Assembly (NCBI GenBank): GCA_934270565.1
Contig: CAKQPR010000002.1
Coordinates: 124,001 to 188,000, forward strand
DNA from: an uncultured Clostridia bacterium
GTDB taxonomy: Bacteria > Bacillota > Clostridia > Christensenellales > Pumilibacteraceae
Direction of reading: 5' to 3'
DNA length: 64,000 bases
In this document: positions 34,072-43,279 of the stretch, piece by piece
Numbering within the stretch: position 1 is the stretch's first letter
Layout of the letters: every line of letters begins with the position of its first letter
The notes under the pieces: model-generated
Told to the model about the DNA's origin: nothing
Seen by the model: only the letters and a program-made list of their open reading frames with translations
Databases searched by the model: none
Translations under genes and position numbers: made by a program

Positions 34072-35013
34072 TCAGTCGTAACTCACCCATTTCCTGCTGA
34101 GCATAAAGTTCAGACGGGTAATGATAAGAATGAATATTCCGATGATCCACGACATAGCGCAGGATAAGCCGTACTGGAGGTTGACGCTCATCAGACGATA
34201 CATCTGATACGTCAGCGTAAGTCCCCAGAAATTCGGTCCCGTGGTTGTCGTATTGATGAGTTGGAATATCGACATTTCCTGAAGCGCCACGATAAGATTC
34301 ATCGTAATGAGGTAAAAAATCGTGGGGGTGAGCTGCGGGAAAGTCACGTTCCAGAACACGCGGAACTCGGTTGCGCCGTCAAGCCGCGCGGCTTCCTGCA
34401 ACGATTTGTTGATTTGCGCGAACGAGGACAGCAGAATAACGATATTCGTGCCGTTCTGCCAGAGGCTCATTACGAACACCGCGAGCATATAGTAGCGCGC
34501 GTCCGTGAAAAAGTCTATAGGCGTTTGTCCGAGCGATATGCGCATCGTGTTGAGAACGCCGCTCGGAGCGAAAACCCACCGCCACATCATCGCTACCGCA
34601 ACGCCCGAACATACCTGCGGCAGGAAAAACAATACGAAGAAGAATTTCTTGCCGTGAATATGCTTGTTCATTACGTTCGCGAGGAAAACCGAAAGCGCGA
34701 CGTTTACGAACGCCGTGAGCGAATACACGAGCGTCGTGCGTAACGCCTTCCACGTGTACTCGTCCTTGAGAACGTAAACGAAGTTGCCGAAACCCGCGTC
34801 GAAGGTCGCTTCGGTAATGAGCGCGGATCTGAGGTGCGAGAACGCGATCACGAGCGACAGAAGCATCGGGAACAGCGTAAAACACAGAAACCCGAGAAAC
34901 GGAAGTATTACCATACTCGTGCCGATTACGTTCTGCTTTACCGCTCTCATCTTGTAGGCACGTTTCTGCGCGTCCGTTCGCGGCGATATCGCACACCATT
35001 GTTTGTACGTCAT
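34072..35013 (-). CDS. CUT1 ABC sugar transporter permease (MalF/UgpA-like)
   Basis: A 313-residue membrane protein with six segments after a cytoplasmic N-terminus of about 25 residues. The EAA loop is QEAARLDGATEFRVFWNVTFP (about residues 212-232). It forms the transport channel together with the MalG-like protein encoded next. Gaps on either side are 12 bp, so it is translated from the same mRNA as the binding protein. Confidence 0.93.
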   Translation of the reverse strand: MTYKQWCAISPRTDAQKRAYKMRAVKQNVIGTSMVILPFLGFLCFTLFPMLLSLVIAFSHLRSALITEATFDAGFGNFVYVLKDEYTWKALRTTLVYSLTAFVNVALSVFLANVMNKHIHGKKFFFVLFFLPQVCSGVAVAMMWRWVFAPSGVLNTMRISLGQTPIDFFTDARYYMLAVFVMSLWQNGTNIVILLSSFAQINKSLQEAARLDGATEFRVFWNVTFPQLTPTIFYLITMNLIVALQEMSIFQLINTTTTGPNFWGLTLTYQMYRLMSVNLQYGLSCAMSWIIGIFILIITRLNFMLSRKWVSYD

Positions 35014-35025
35014 AGCTCTACCGCC

Positions 35026-36906
35026 TTATCTTTCGTAACTGCTGTATTTCTCAAGCTTGCTGTTTGTTGCCGTAACCGCGGGACTTACCCAGTCGGTAAA
35101 CAACTTATTGCCGTTACGAACGTTGTTGTTAAGGTCGATACACCAAGCCTCAACCCAGAGAGTGTCGGGCATGTACCACCAGTCGCCGGGACGCTGATAA
35201 CGGAGCGCTTCGGAGAACACCTTTACGTTGGAGGGAGCGTACATCGAGCCGGTGAATTTCACTTCGCTCTCGAGGGAAAGCTGCGACGGGAAGAAACCGT
35301 GATTTGCCTTTATTTTTTGTCCGCTTATACCGCAAGCCCATTTAACGAACGCTTTAGCCGCGTCCTGCTTACCGGAACGGCTGTTCACGCCCATGCTCGT
35401 GTTGCGGCTGTGTCCCGCCAGAACGCCTTCCGCCTTTACGGTATCGCAATTCGGGGAGGACGGATCGGTATACTCTTTGTATCTGACGAGCGGAGCTACG
35501 TCCCATTCGCAATGATATGCGTCTGCATACCGCGCGATTTCCTGCATAACCTGCGATTCGCCCACGAAGCAAAGAATGTCGCCGGTATAGAACTGCTTGT
35601 AGATCGGGTTGATGTCGGTGATTTCGGTGGGGCTGGGCGAAACCTTAATACCCTTGGAATCCTCTACGAACGCGTCTGTCGACGTGCCGAGCTTGAGGTA
35701 TCTCTTGAACGCCGTGCGGGTGGACGGAAGCTCGGTAAGAACGGAATCGTTGCCCTTTGCGATTTCTTCGGTGATTTTACTCCAGACACCCGCTTTGCCG
35801 CCGCTCGCGCGATTGTAATCGCCGTAATTATCGGGAACGAGCACTTCGTTTTCGCCCGCTTCCATCTTGTCGTAGAAAGCGATAGTTTCGCCCGCATTGT
35901 ACGTTGTGCCGGTTCTGCCGACGAAGGTCTTGCCATCTTTTACGATATAGTTGGGGTTCGGATCGAGCAGACCGAAGTTCCAGTCGCCCTTGCCGGTAAG
36001 GTCGTACAGACAGTCGCCGCCCACGCTCCAGCCGTAGTTGAACCATGTTTCGGTGAAGTAACCGTAGGTCGTTCCCCATTTCGATTTGCCGTCCTGTTTT
36101 CCGGAAGGATTGTAACTTGCGGTGAAGTACATCGCAAGGTCCTCTACTTCGTCCCAGTTCATCGCGATACGATTGTTGAATACGAGAATTTCGTCTTTTT
36201 CGACCGGTTTCCAGCCTTCGCTGAGTTCGTCAAAGTAGTACGGAGTCCCGCTTCTGTAGTAACCTTTTTTCGGAACGGTTACGCCGTTAAGCTTTGCGTA
36301 ATCGCTCTTCTTCTTACCGTAATTGTCGGCAATTTCGTTGTTGTTCCACCTGTCGAGGTCGGTTTCGTCTACCGAAATCACGATAATGCCCGCTTTCTCC
36401 ATAAGACCCTTGTTATAGTAAAGCGCCGTGGGGCAAGAGTCTACCGGCAAAGCGTAAAGCGGATCGGTTGTTTTCGACGTGTTTGTTTCCTTGTTATAGT
36501 ACAGACGATTAATCGCCGTGTCGGCTATGTCGCCGAGCTCGATTCCGGTAAGCGTATCTTTGATATCGGATATATCGGTGAAATAATTACCGATTACGTA
36601 CTTTTTGTACTGATCGTCGCTTACCATAAGTACGTCGGGGGCGTTGGACGAGCCGAGAAGCGCCGTGATGTCCGCTCCCGCAAGCATTTCGATCGCTTTG
36701 ACATTAATGCCGTTCTCTTTGCCGTAGGTTGCGTTGAACTCTTCGGTCAGCGCGTAGTACATTGCCATCTGCGAATCTGTTCCGCTGATGAAGAACCTAA
36801 CGTCCGAGCTCGAACCGCCGCAACCGGCGAATACCGAGCCGCACATTACGATCGCGAGCAACGAGCACGCAATCTTTCCGATAAAACCTTTTAATCTCTT
36901 TTTCAT
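35026..36906 (-). CDS. CUT1 solute-binding lipoprotein
   Basis: A 626-residue binding protein, longer than the usual 420-550. The signal peptide ends in lipobox VFAGC (Cys29), followed by two-lobe family 1 features: ITALLGSSNAPDVLMVSDDQYKKY early on and a late GMGVNSRSGKQDAAKAFVKWACG-type helix near residue 520. The extra length lies in the middle (about 190-330), between lobes, and suggests a bulky oligosaccharide ligand. It is second in the operon, 15 bp after GH2. Confidence 0.9.
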   Translation of the reverse strand: MKKRLKGFIGKIACSLLAIVMCGSVFAGCGGSSSDVRFFISGTDSQMAMYYALTEEFNATYGKENGINVKAIEMLAGADITALLGSSNAPDVLMVSDDQYKKYVIGNYFTDISDIKDTLTGIELGDIADTAINRLYYNKETNTSKTTDPLYALPVDSCPTALYYNKGLMEKAGIIVISVDETDLDRWNNNEIADNYGKKKSDYAKLNGVTVPKKGYYRSGTPYYFDELSEGWKPVEKDEILVFNNRIAMNWDEVEDLAMYFTASYNPSGKQDGKSKWGTTYGYFTETWFNYGWSVGGDCLYDLTGKGDWNFGLLDPNPNYIVKDGKTFVGRTGTTYNAGETIAFYDKMEAGENEVLVPDNYGDYNRASGGKAGVWSKITEEIAKGNDSVLTELPSTRTAFKRYLKLGTSTDAFVEDSKGIKVSPSPTEITDINPIYKQFYTGDILCFVGESQVMQEIARYADAYHCEWDVAPLVRYKEYTDPSSPNCDTVKAEGVLAGHSRNTSMGVNSRSGKQDAAKAFVKWACGISGQKIKANHGFFPSQLSLESEVKFTGSMYAPSNVKVFSEALRYQRPGDWWYMPDTLWVEAWCIDLNNNVRNGNKLFTDWVSPAVTATNSKLEKYSSYER

Positions 36907-36921
36907 CTTTGTCTCTCCTTT

Positions 36922-38655
36922 TTAATAAAACTTTTTAGCGTACAAGTCTATAACTTCCCGTATTTTTCCGACGTCGAATTTCGGTTTATGCCGACTGTCC
37001 AGCAGCCCGTTTGTTTCCTGCTCGATGTCGGTAAGCTGCGTGTAGCACCACCCGCAGAAATTACATTCCGAAATGTTTTTCAGCAGACGACCGAACCTCT
37101 CGATAAACGAGTTATTATCCTTCTCCGCGCCGCAGTAACCCCAGCCGTTGCCGTTCGCAAGCGCCACGCCGCCGAACTCGGTAAGCATAAGCGGTTTATT
37201 GCCGATCTCGTTGCCGTAAGCCATAAGTCTGCGTCCTGCCGGAACAAGCGATTCGTCGGGGGCGGCGAATTTCTCGGGAAATTCGTCGGCGTATTTCGAA
37301 TAGTCGTGAACGCCGATAAGGTCTGTCGTTCCGACGTTTTCCCAGCCGTCGTTCGTAACCACAAGCCGCGAGTCGTCAAGCGACTTTATGAGGTGGTATG
37401 CCGATTTTGCGAGCGACTGTTCGCGACTACTATACAGGATTTCCTTTACGCCCCAGCTTTCGTTGAACGGAACGTAAGCGATTACGCTCGGCGAGTTGTA
37501 AACGCGCTTTACGATGTCCTGTTGGAGCGACAGAAGCGCGCGGGTCGAAATCGGCGTGAACGCATATGCGCTCGGCGTTTCCGCCCACAGATACATTCCG
37601 AGAACGTCCGCGTAATAGTAAAGCCACGGATTTTCGGACTTCTGATGAATACGCATGCCGTTGAAACCCAGCCGCTTCGCCATCAGAATGTCCTCTTTTA
37701 TCGTGGCGATCGGCATCGACAGTCCGTAACCTTCGAGGTAGCCCTGATTGAGCACCATTTTCAGCTCCGTCGCTTCGTTGTTGACGTACACCCTGCCGTT
37801 TGCGATGCGGATCGTTCTGAACGCGAAATACGTTTCGATTTCGTCGAGGACTTCGCCGTTCTTGCGGATCGTGAGCACGGTTTCGTAAAGCTTGGGGTGT
37901 TCGATCGTCCACAGGTGAATATCGTCCACACAGTCCGGCTTTTCGAACGCCATATCGAGGACAAGCCTGCCGTCGCGCACGGTCGTGGACGTAAAGCGCT
38001 GTTCCGTTCCGTGCGGCGTTTTTACCGTTGCGGTTATTTCGTCGGCAACGCCCGATGCCGTTTCGGCGAACGCGCACGCCTGCGTTTTCTCGACGTCCGT
38101 ATCGAAGCGAACTTCCGTTATGTAATCGCCGTTTGCTCCGTCGAGCCATACGCTTTGCCAGATACCCGACGTGCAGTGATACCAGCAACGCTGTCTGCCT
38201 TCGAGCCAGTTCTGCTTGCCGCGCGGGTAAATCCTCGTCATCGGATCGTAAACGCGCAACTCTATCGTCTGCTCGCCGCCTGTAAGGTACGGGGTTATAT
38301 CCGCCCCGAAATCGCCGTAACCGCCTTCGTGGAAGATCGCGAATCTGCCGTTGACGTACACCGTACATTCGTAATCGACCGCGAGGAAGTTGAGGTACAC
38401 GGTTTTGCAATTTTTCAGTTCGTCCGACAGACGGAACGTGCGCTTGTAGCGGATCACGTCATGCTGCTCGGGGTTGCCTATTCCGCTCGCCTCGCACTGA
38501 TAGGCGTAGGGAACGCGGATTTTCATCGGGTAATCCGTACCGTCTCCGAACGCGAATTCCCACTCGCCGTCAAGGCTTTGCCAGATTTTTCTTCGTTTTC
38601 TCGGCTCGGGATAGCAGTCCTCGTTTACCGATACTTCGTACTTGTCCGTATACAC
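36922..38655 (-). CDS. Family 2 glycoside hydrolase (beta-galactosidase/glucuronidase-like)
   Basis: A 577-residue cytoplasmic retaining glycosidase with the three core GH2 domains: sugar-binding jelly roll (about 25-180), immunoglobulin-like (about 180-290) and TIM barrel (about 290-577). The acid/base is Glu399 in NESWG and the nucleophile Glu493 in LTEFGG. It has no signal peptide, so it acts on imported oligosaccharides. Similar short GH2 enzymes include beta-galactosidases, glucuronidases and arabinosidases; the sugar is not certain. GTG start at 38655 behind AAAGGAG. First full-size gene of the glycan operon. Confidence 0.9.
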   Translation of the reverse strand: MYTDKYEVSVNEDCYPEPRKRRKIWQSLDGEWEFAFGDGTDYPMKIRVPYAYQCEASGIGNPEQHDVIRYKRTFRLSDELKNCKTVYLNFLAVDYECTVYVNGRFAIFHEGGYGDFGADITPYLTGGEQTIELRVYDPMTRIYPRGKQNWLEGRQRCWYHCTSGIWQSVWLDGANGDYITEVRFDTDVEKTQACAFAETASGVADEITATVKTPHGTEQRFTSTTVRDGRLVLDMAFEKPDCVDDIHLWTIEHPKLYETVLTIRKNGEVLDEIETYFAFRTIRIANGRVYVNNEATELKMVLNQGYLEGYGLSMPIATIKEDILMAKRLGFNGMRIHQKSENPWLYYYADVLGMYLWAETPSAYAFTPISTRALLSLQQDIVKRVYNSPSVIAYVPFNESWGVKEILYSSREQSLAKSAYHLIKSLDDSRLVVTNDGWENVGTTDLIGVHDYSKYADEFPEKFAAPDESLVPAGRRLMAYGNEIGNKPLMLTEFGGVALANGNGWGYCGAEKDNNSFIERFGRLLKNISECNFCGWCYTQLTDIEQETNGLLDSRHKPKFDVGKIREVIDLYAKKFY

Positions 38656-38787
38656 GTCGTTTTCTCCTTTGCGTATATAGTCCTCTTGTAGTTTTCTCGA
38701 CGCGGTACGTATTCATTCTTACCGCTGTATACAATGGGGGTTTTAACACCGTTTAAGTTAGTCTCACTCGGTCTGAACGCCGTATGT

Positions 38788-38886
38788 TTATGCGCTGCGT
38801 CCGAATATCGGCGCATAAACGCAGAAACCGGCAAAACCGCGACGGAAAAGACTGTCGGTTTTCTTCAAAATCGTGGCTCTGCTCAT
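38788..38886 (-). CDS. 32-codon leader ORF upstream of the glycan operon
   Basis: Not a known gene. ATG 38886 follows AAAAGGAG by 6 nt, as good a ribosome site as any in the window, and the frame runs 32 codons to TAA. The product would be basic (LKKTDS, FRRG) with a hydrophobic centre. It lies 34 bp inside the transcript predicted from the promoter at 38921-38948 and 132 bp before GH2. It could be a regulatory leader peptide, a small protein, or a remnant of a longer gene. Confidence 0.5.
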   Translation of the reverse strand: MSRATILKKTDSLFRRGFAGFCVYAPIFGRSA

Positions 38887-38920
38887 AGTTTTCTCCTTTT
38901 CATTTCCGAATTACAAGAAA

Positions 38921-38948
38921 ATTATAGCACTTATCGGCGCGCTTGCAA
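38921..38948 (-). promoter_or_regulatory. Promoter of the glycan-use operon
   Basis: Minus strand TTGCAA (38943-38948), 16 bp, TATAAT (38921-38926) with extended-10 TGC. This gives a leader of about 260 nt before GH2. It faces away from the regulator promoter at 39017. Confidence 0.7.
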
Positions 38949-39016
38949 TAGAACTCCAAAAAAAACATTCAGATCCATTTCGGAACTTCAATATTTTCGG
39001 AAGTACCCGTTTTTGC

Positions 39017-39045
39017 TTGACAATCGGTTTTTTGTCGGCTACAAT
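39017..39045 (+). promoter_or_regulatory. Promoter of the HTH regulator
   Basis: TTGACA (39017-39022), 17 bp, TACAAT (39040-39045), then GGAGGG before ATG 39082. The short distance to the divergent operon promoter fits joint control by the regulator. Confidence 0.8.
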
Positions 39046-39081
39046 GGGTAAGCAAGCAAAAACTTTATCACGGAGGGAAAA

Positions 39082-40023
39082 ATGCTTCAGCCGCTCAAAC
39101 TCTCAATCAACGAAAACCCGGATCGGATCACCGAGCTTTCGCACGCGCTCTCCTCGCCGGTGAGGGTGGAAATTCTGAAACTCCTTACTTGGCAGAACCT
39201 GACGATTAAAGACATCGCGGTCAAAATCGGGTTGCCGCTCAATACCACTCTTAACCATATCAATTTGCTCGAACAGGCGGGGCTTCTCGGAACGCAGACC
39301 TGCTATACGGCGAAAGGCAAATCGAAAACCTGCTATCGGTTGCTCGACAGCATCAATATTCTTCTTTTCGATCAGGATACCGATCTGCCCGTTTCCTCCA
39401 CCGAAGAATACGACGTACCGATCGGGTCGTTTTTCGACTTTTCGGACGTTGCCGCGCCGTGCGGCATGGCTAACGACAAAAGCGGAATCGGTATGGATAA
39501 CGACGTTTCGGTCTTTCTGTCACCCGAGCGGTGCGACGTTTCCATTATCTGGTTTACGCGCGGACTTCTCGAATACCGCGTTCCTCTGCCCGCAAGGCAT
39601 AACGTAAAAAACCTCAAAGGAATTGAAATTTCCTTCGAGGCGTGCTCGGAAGCGCCGCTCTATAATAACGATTATAAGTCGGATATTTCGGTGTTTGTCG
39701 CCGATAAAAAGCTGGGCGTTTACACCTCGCCGGGGGATTTCGGCGGGCGGCGCGGACTTCTTAACCCCGATTTCTGGCCGAACGGTATGACGCAGTTCGG
39801 ACTTCTGACTTCGTGGATGATCACGAATACGCAAACGTCGCTGAATGGCAATTTCCTCTCGTTCGTGAATTTACGGGATCTTAACCTTGAAAACTCGCCG
39901 AAAAACTACCTTTCGTTCAAAATCGGTGTGGAACGCGACGCCGCGCACGTCGGCGGAATAAATATTTTCGGGAAAAGCTTCGGCGATTTCCCGCAGAACA
40001 TTATAGTCAAATATTTTTATTGA
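39082..40023 (+). CDS. ArsR-like HTH regulator with beta-rich C-terminal sensor domain
   Basis: A 313-residue probable regulator of the adjacent glycan operon. Residues about 15-90 form an ArsR/GntR-style winged helix (SSPVRVEILKLLTWQNLTIKDIAVKIG, then TLNHINLLEQAGLL). Residues about 105-313 are beta-rich with many aromatic residues (IIWFTRGLLEYRVPLP, YTSPGDFGGRRGLLNPDFW), unlike the metal-sensing ArsR proteins of about 100 residues. The C-terminal part looks like a jelly-roll sugar-binding domain, which is an inference. It has a consensus promoter and is divergent from the operon. Confidence 0.78.
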   Translation: MLQPLKLSINENPDRITELSHALSSPVRVEILKLLTWQNLTIKDIAVKIGLPLNTTLNHINLLEQAGLLGTQTCYTAKGKSKTCYRLLDSINILLFDQDTDLPVSSTEEYDVPIGSFFDFSDVAAPCGMANDKSGIGMDNDVSVFLSPERCDVSIIWFTRGLLEYRVPLPARHNVKNLKGIEISFEACSEAPLYNNDYKSDISVFVADKKLGVYTSPGDFGGRRGLLNPDFWPNGMTQFGLLTSWMITNTQTSLNGNFLSFVNLRDLNLENSPKNYLSFKIGVERDAAHVGGINIFGKSFGDFPQNIIVKYFY

Positions 40024-40680
40024 TACGGAGTGTCGTCAAGGCGGCGAAGAATGCCTATACCGTTGAGCTACTTTACAATCCCCCACCCGACTTACGTCGG
40101 GAGCCCCCTTTGCACAATGTGGGCCTTAATTTGTCCGCTTGCGCGGGATTTAATGTCATTTCGACCGAAGCGAACGGCATAAGCCGTAAGCGAAGCGGAG
40201 AAATCCCTTGCGGAAGTCAGCCGATAACGATACTACTTGCTCGTTCTCGACCTTATTTGTCGGCGCAGCCGACGGTAGGGCGGTTCGCCCTCGGACCGCC
40301 GCATAGCGTACTGCCTCGGTCTGGTATTTGAAGCGTACCGTTCCGCAACAACCGTATTCGCTCCCGCGAGATCTCTCGACTAACGCCCAATGATGACAAA
40401 GCTAAGGAGCGTTACGCTTGGTTTGCGGGCGGACGAGGGCGTCCGCCCCTACCGAAGCAGAAAACGACATTCCAAACAAATACTTGCTCGCACGGGCTCC
40501 GCGCCGATCCGAGTGACGAATGAGGGGCGGGCTAAGACAAACGTAATGTAAAATACAACCCCTCATCAGTCGCACACGACAGGTCCCCAAGGGGAAGCCT
40601 TGAGCTGTCCGCCCGAGCGAGGTTTATATATCCGTTCCGAGCGAAGCAAAGCGTCGTCAGGCGAAGTTATAACAGTATAA
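40024..40680. repeat. Mosaic palindromic repeat cluster C
   Basis: Non-coding stretch between convergent genes. It carries the 57-bp module 40151-40207 (one mismatch to 22765-22821), the GCTCCCGCGAGATCTCTCGA module (40356-40393), the stem GGGCGGACG/CGTCCGCCC (40427-40448), and a module from about 40519 to 40615 matching 22563-22660, including the ATGAGGGG/CCCCTCAT inverted repeat and TCCCCAAGGGGAAGCCTTGA. No convincing gene is seen. Confidence 0.85.
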
Positions 40681-40681
40681 G

Positions 40682-40713
40682 AAAAGACGAGCCCAAAGTG
40701 AGTTCGTCTTTTT
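40682..40713 (-). terminator. Terminator of the glnS-alaS operon
   Basis: Stem AAAAGACGA/TCGTCTTTT with an extended inner helix; on the minus strand it is followed by TTTTCTTAT. It lies 105 bp after alaS. On the plus strand it is followed by TTTTTC, so it may be bidirectional. Confidence 0.75.
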
Positions 40714-40817
40714 CATGTTCTTATTTATTCCGCTTATTTACCGCCGCCGAAAACGGCGGTTATGTCATAAAAACCGTATACGTTATATGATTTTTGCGAC
40801 GTCTTGCGATCGCGGGC

Positions 40818-42608
40818 TTATTCGAGGACGGCTTTGATTCTTCTTACGCCGGCGCTCGAGGACTGCTCTTTTACGATACGGAAATGTCCGAGTTCACCGG
40901 TATGCGAAGCGTGCGGACCGCCGCAGATTTCTTTGGAATACTTGCCCATCGTATAGACTTTTACTTTCTCGCCGTACTTCGCGGTGAAAAGTCCGACCGC
41001 TCCCTGCTCTTTGGCTTCTTCGACGGTCATTTCCTCGCAAACGACTGGAACGTCCGCTTTGATCGCCTCGTTTACCTTATCCTCAACCTCTTTGATTTCC
41101 TCGGGAGTGAGCGCGCGGGGGAACGTGAAGTCGAAACGAAGTCGCTCTTCGGTGATATTGCTTCCCTTCTGGTTGGCGTTTTCGTCGTGAAGCACCTCTT
41201 TGAGCGCGCGGTGCATAAGATGCGTTGCGGTATGAAGGCGCGCAGTCGCTTCGCTGTGGTCGGCGAGCCCGCCCTTGAATTTCTGTTCCGCGCCCGCGTG
41301 GCTCTTTTGCTGATGTTCGGCGAACGCCTTGTTGAAGTCCTCGACGTTGACTTTAAGTCCTTTTTCCTTGGCAAGCTCGATCGTCATTTCGATCGGGAAG
41401 CCGTAGGTGTCGTAAAGCTTGAAGCTTGCCTTGCCGCTGATCGTATCGCCGACGAGGTAATGACAAAGCTTTTCGAACTCCTTGATACCGCCCTGAAGGG
41501 TGCGTTCGAAACGCTCCTCTTCGGTTGTGATTTCGTTTATGATGCGGTCGCGATTGATTTCGAGTTCGGGATAAACGTCCTTATACTCCTCGATAACCGC
41601 TTCGGCAACCACGGTAAGCTTGCCGATTTCGATATCGAGCTTTTTGGCAAAACGCACGGCTCTGCGGAGGAGACGGCGAAGGATATAGCCCTGATCGACG
41701 TTTGAGCAAGCAACGCCCTTTTCGTCGCCTATCATAAATACCGACGTGCGGATATGGTCGGCAACGATTCTGATCGCTTTTGTAGTCTCTTCGTCCGAGC
41801 CGTACTTGCCGCTGCCGATACTCTCGATCGCCGCGATGATCGGAGCGAAGAGGTCGGTTTCGTACACCGATTTTTTGCCCTGAAGTATGCAAAGGGTGCG
41901 CTCGAGCCCCATACCGGTATCGACGTTTTTCTGTTTAAGCGGTTCGTACTTGCCGTCGGCGGTTTTGTTGAACTGCATGAACACGTCGTTCCAGATTTCG
42001 AGGTACTTGCCGCAATCGCAAGCGGGCGAGCACTCGTCGCAGCACTTGGGCTGACCGTTGTCTATGAACATTTCGCTGTCCGGCCCGCAAGGTCCGGTGA
42101 TACCGGCGGGACCCCACCAGTTGTTCTCTTTAGGAAGGAAGAAAATGCGGTCGTGCGCGATACCCGCTTTTTCCCAAAGCTCGGCGGAACGCTCGTCGCG
42201 CGGGCAGTCGTCGTCGCCCGCGAACACCGATACGGCAAGGCGCTTGGGGTCGATGCCGAGGTATTCGGGCGAAGTAAGGAATTCATACGACCACGGAATC
42301 ATTTCGTCCTTGAAGTAATCGCCGAGCGACCAGTTTCCGAGCATTTCGAAAAACGTACAGTGGCTTGCGTCGCCCACTTCGTCGATGTCGCCCGTGCGGA
42401 CGCATTTCTGAACGTCGGCAAGGCGCACGCCCGCGGGGTGTTTTTCACCGAGAAGGTACGGCACGAGCGGGTGCATTCCCGCCGTCGTGAACAGAACGGT
42501 AGGATCGTTTTCGGGAATAAGCGAAGCCGAACTGATGATTGCGTGTCCGTGCTTGCGGAAAAAGTCGAACCACATTTGTCTTAACTGTTTTGCGTTTACG
42601 TTTTTCAT
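40818..42608 (-). CDS. alaS: Alanyl-tRNA synthetase, short form lacking the C-Ala domain
   Basis: Charges tRNA-Ala and hydrolyses mischarged product. The 596 residues cover the class II catalytic core (from QMWFDFFRKHGH; TGPCGPDSE; VDTGMGLERTL), the tRNA-recognition helices and the editing domain with HTATH and CGGPHASHTG zinc/editing residues, then stop right after SSSAGVRRI. Typical bacterial AlaRS has about 875 residues, the rest being the DHHA1/C-Ala region. No frameshift or continuing frame is seen downstream, so this is the natural form. Start ATG 42608 follows GGAGAC. It is last in a four-gene operon with glnS. Confidence 0.88.
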   Translation of the reverse strand: MKNVNAKQLRQMWFDFFRKHGHAIISSASLIPENDPTVLFTTAGMHPLVPYLLGEKHPAGVRLADVQKCVRTGDIDEVGDASHCTFFEMLGNWSLGDYFKDEMIPWSYEFLTSPEYLGIDPKRLAVSVFAGDDDCPRDERSAELWEKAGIAHDRIFFLPKENNWWGPAGITGPCGPDSEMFIDNGQPKCCDECSPACDCGKYLEIWNDVFMQFNKTADGKYEPLKQKNVDTGMGLERTLCILQGKKSVYETDLFAPIIAAIESIGSGKYGSDEETTKAIRIVADHIRTSVFMIGDEKGVACSNVDQGYILRRLLRRAVRFAKKLDIEIGKLTVVAEAVIEEYKDVYPELEINRDRIINEITTEEERFERTLQGGIKEFEKLCHYLVGDTISGKASFKLYDTYGFPIEMTIELAKEKGLKVNVEDFNKAFAEHQQKSHAGAEQKFKGGLADHSEATARLHTATHLMHRALKEVLHDENANQKGSNITEERLRFDFTFPRALTPEEIKEVEDKVNEAIKADVPVVCEEMTVEEAKEQGAVGLFTAKYGEKVKVYTMGKYSKEICGGPHASHTGELGHFRIVKEQSSSAGVRRIKAVLE

Positions 42609-42639
42609 ATATGTCTCCGTTGGCGGAATGCCCGCCTGT

Positions 42640-43269
42640 TTATTCAAGAATTTTAGCTATATCGCTCACCGAATCCGCATAATAATCGGGATCAAGCGCG
42701 AGAAACTTTTCTTTTGCCGTGAAGCCGTAACCCGCGGCTATCGATTTTATTCCGACCTTTTTCGCCGCTTCTATATCGAACCTGCTGTCGCCGATCATTA
42801 CGGCGTTTTCGCGGGTGCGGGCGGCGGCTACGAGCTCGGCTTTGTCGTCGTGTTTTACGCTCGGATCGGCGCCGATTACGCGGTCGAAATACTCTCTTAT
42901 TCCGAGGTGATCGACTACTTTATCGAGTGCATTCTGCGGTTTCGAGCTTGCAACCGACAGGCTTACGCCGTTTTGTTTCAGCTCGGATAAAAGCTCTTTC
43001 ATTCCGTCGTAAAGCTCGCATTCGTACACGCCGCGCGGATTGTAAACCGAGCGGTAAAGCTCGATCGCTTCGTTCGCCCTCTCGTCGTCAAGTCCGGTAA
43101 TTCCCGTGAACGAGGTGTACAGCGACGGTCCGATAAAGCCTCTTAAAACGCTTTCGTCGGGAACGGGCACGCCGAGCGTTTCGAGCGCGTAACGCACGCT
43201 GCCGAGAACGCCTCTGCTCGTGTCGGCAAGCGTTCCGTCGAAATCGAAAATCACGTTGTCGAATTTCAT
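42640..43269 (-). CDS. HAD-family phosphatase (phosphoglycolate phosphatase-like)
   Basis: A 209-residue cytoplasmic phosphatase. HAD motifs are complete: motif I DFDGTLADT (nucleophile Asp9), motif II VASSKP, a lysine in VKHDDKAE, and motif III/IV MIGDSRFDIEAAKKVGI. The helical cap between motifs I and II is of the Gph/PgmB type (about 17-85). Substrates of this subgroup are small sugar phosphates, phosphoglycolate or pyrophosphate. It sits between glnS and alaS, with gaps of 10 and 31 bp. Confidence 0.87.
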   Translation of the reverse strand: MKFDNVIFDFDGTLADTSRGVLGSVRYALETLGVPVPDESVLRGFIGPSLYTSFTGITGLDDERANEAIELYRSVYNPRGVYECELYDGMKELLSELKQNGVSLSVASSKPQNALDKVVDHLGIREYFDRVIGADPSVKHDDKAELVAAARTRENAVMIGDSRFDIEAAKKVGIKSIAAGYGFTAKEKFLALDPDYYADSVSDIAKILE

Positions 43270-43279
43270 TCGTTATTCC

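Noticed and set aside
34834..38691. Very long plus-strand open frames (686 and 567 codons) opposite the binding-protein and GH2 genes
   Set aside because: They lie antisense to clear genes, have arginine- and valine-rich composition typical of shadow frames, and lack ribosome sites and domains.
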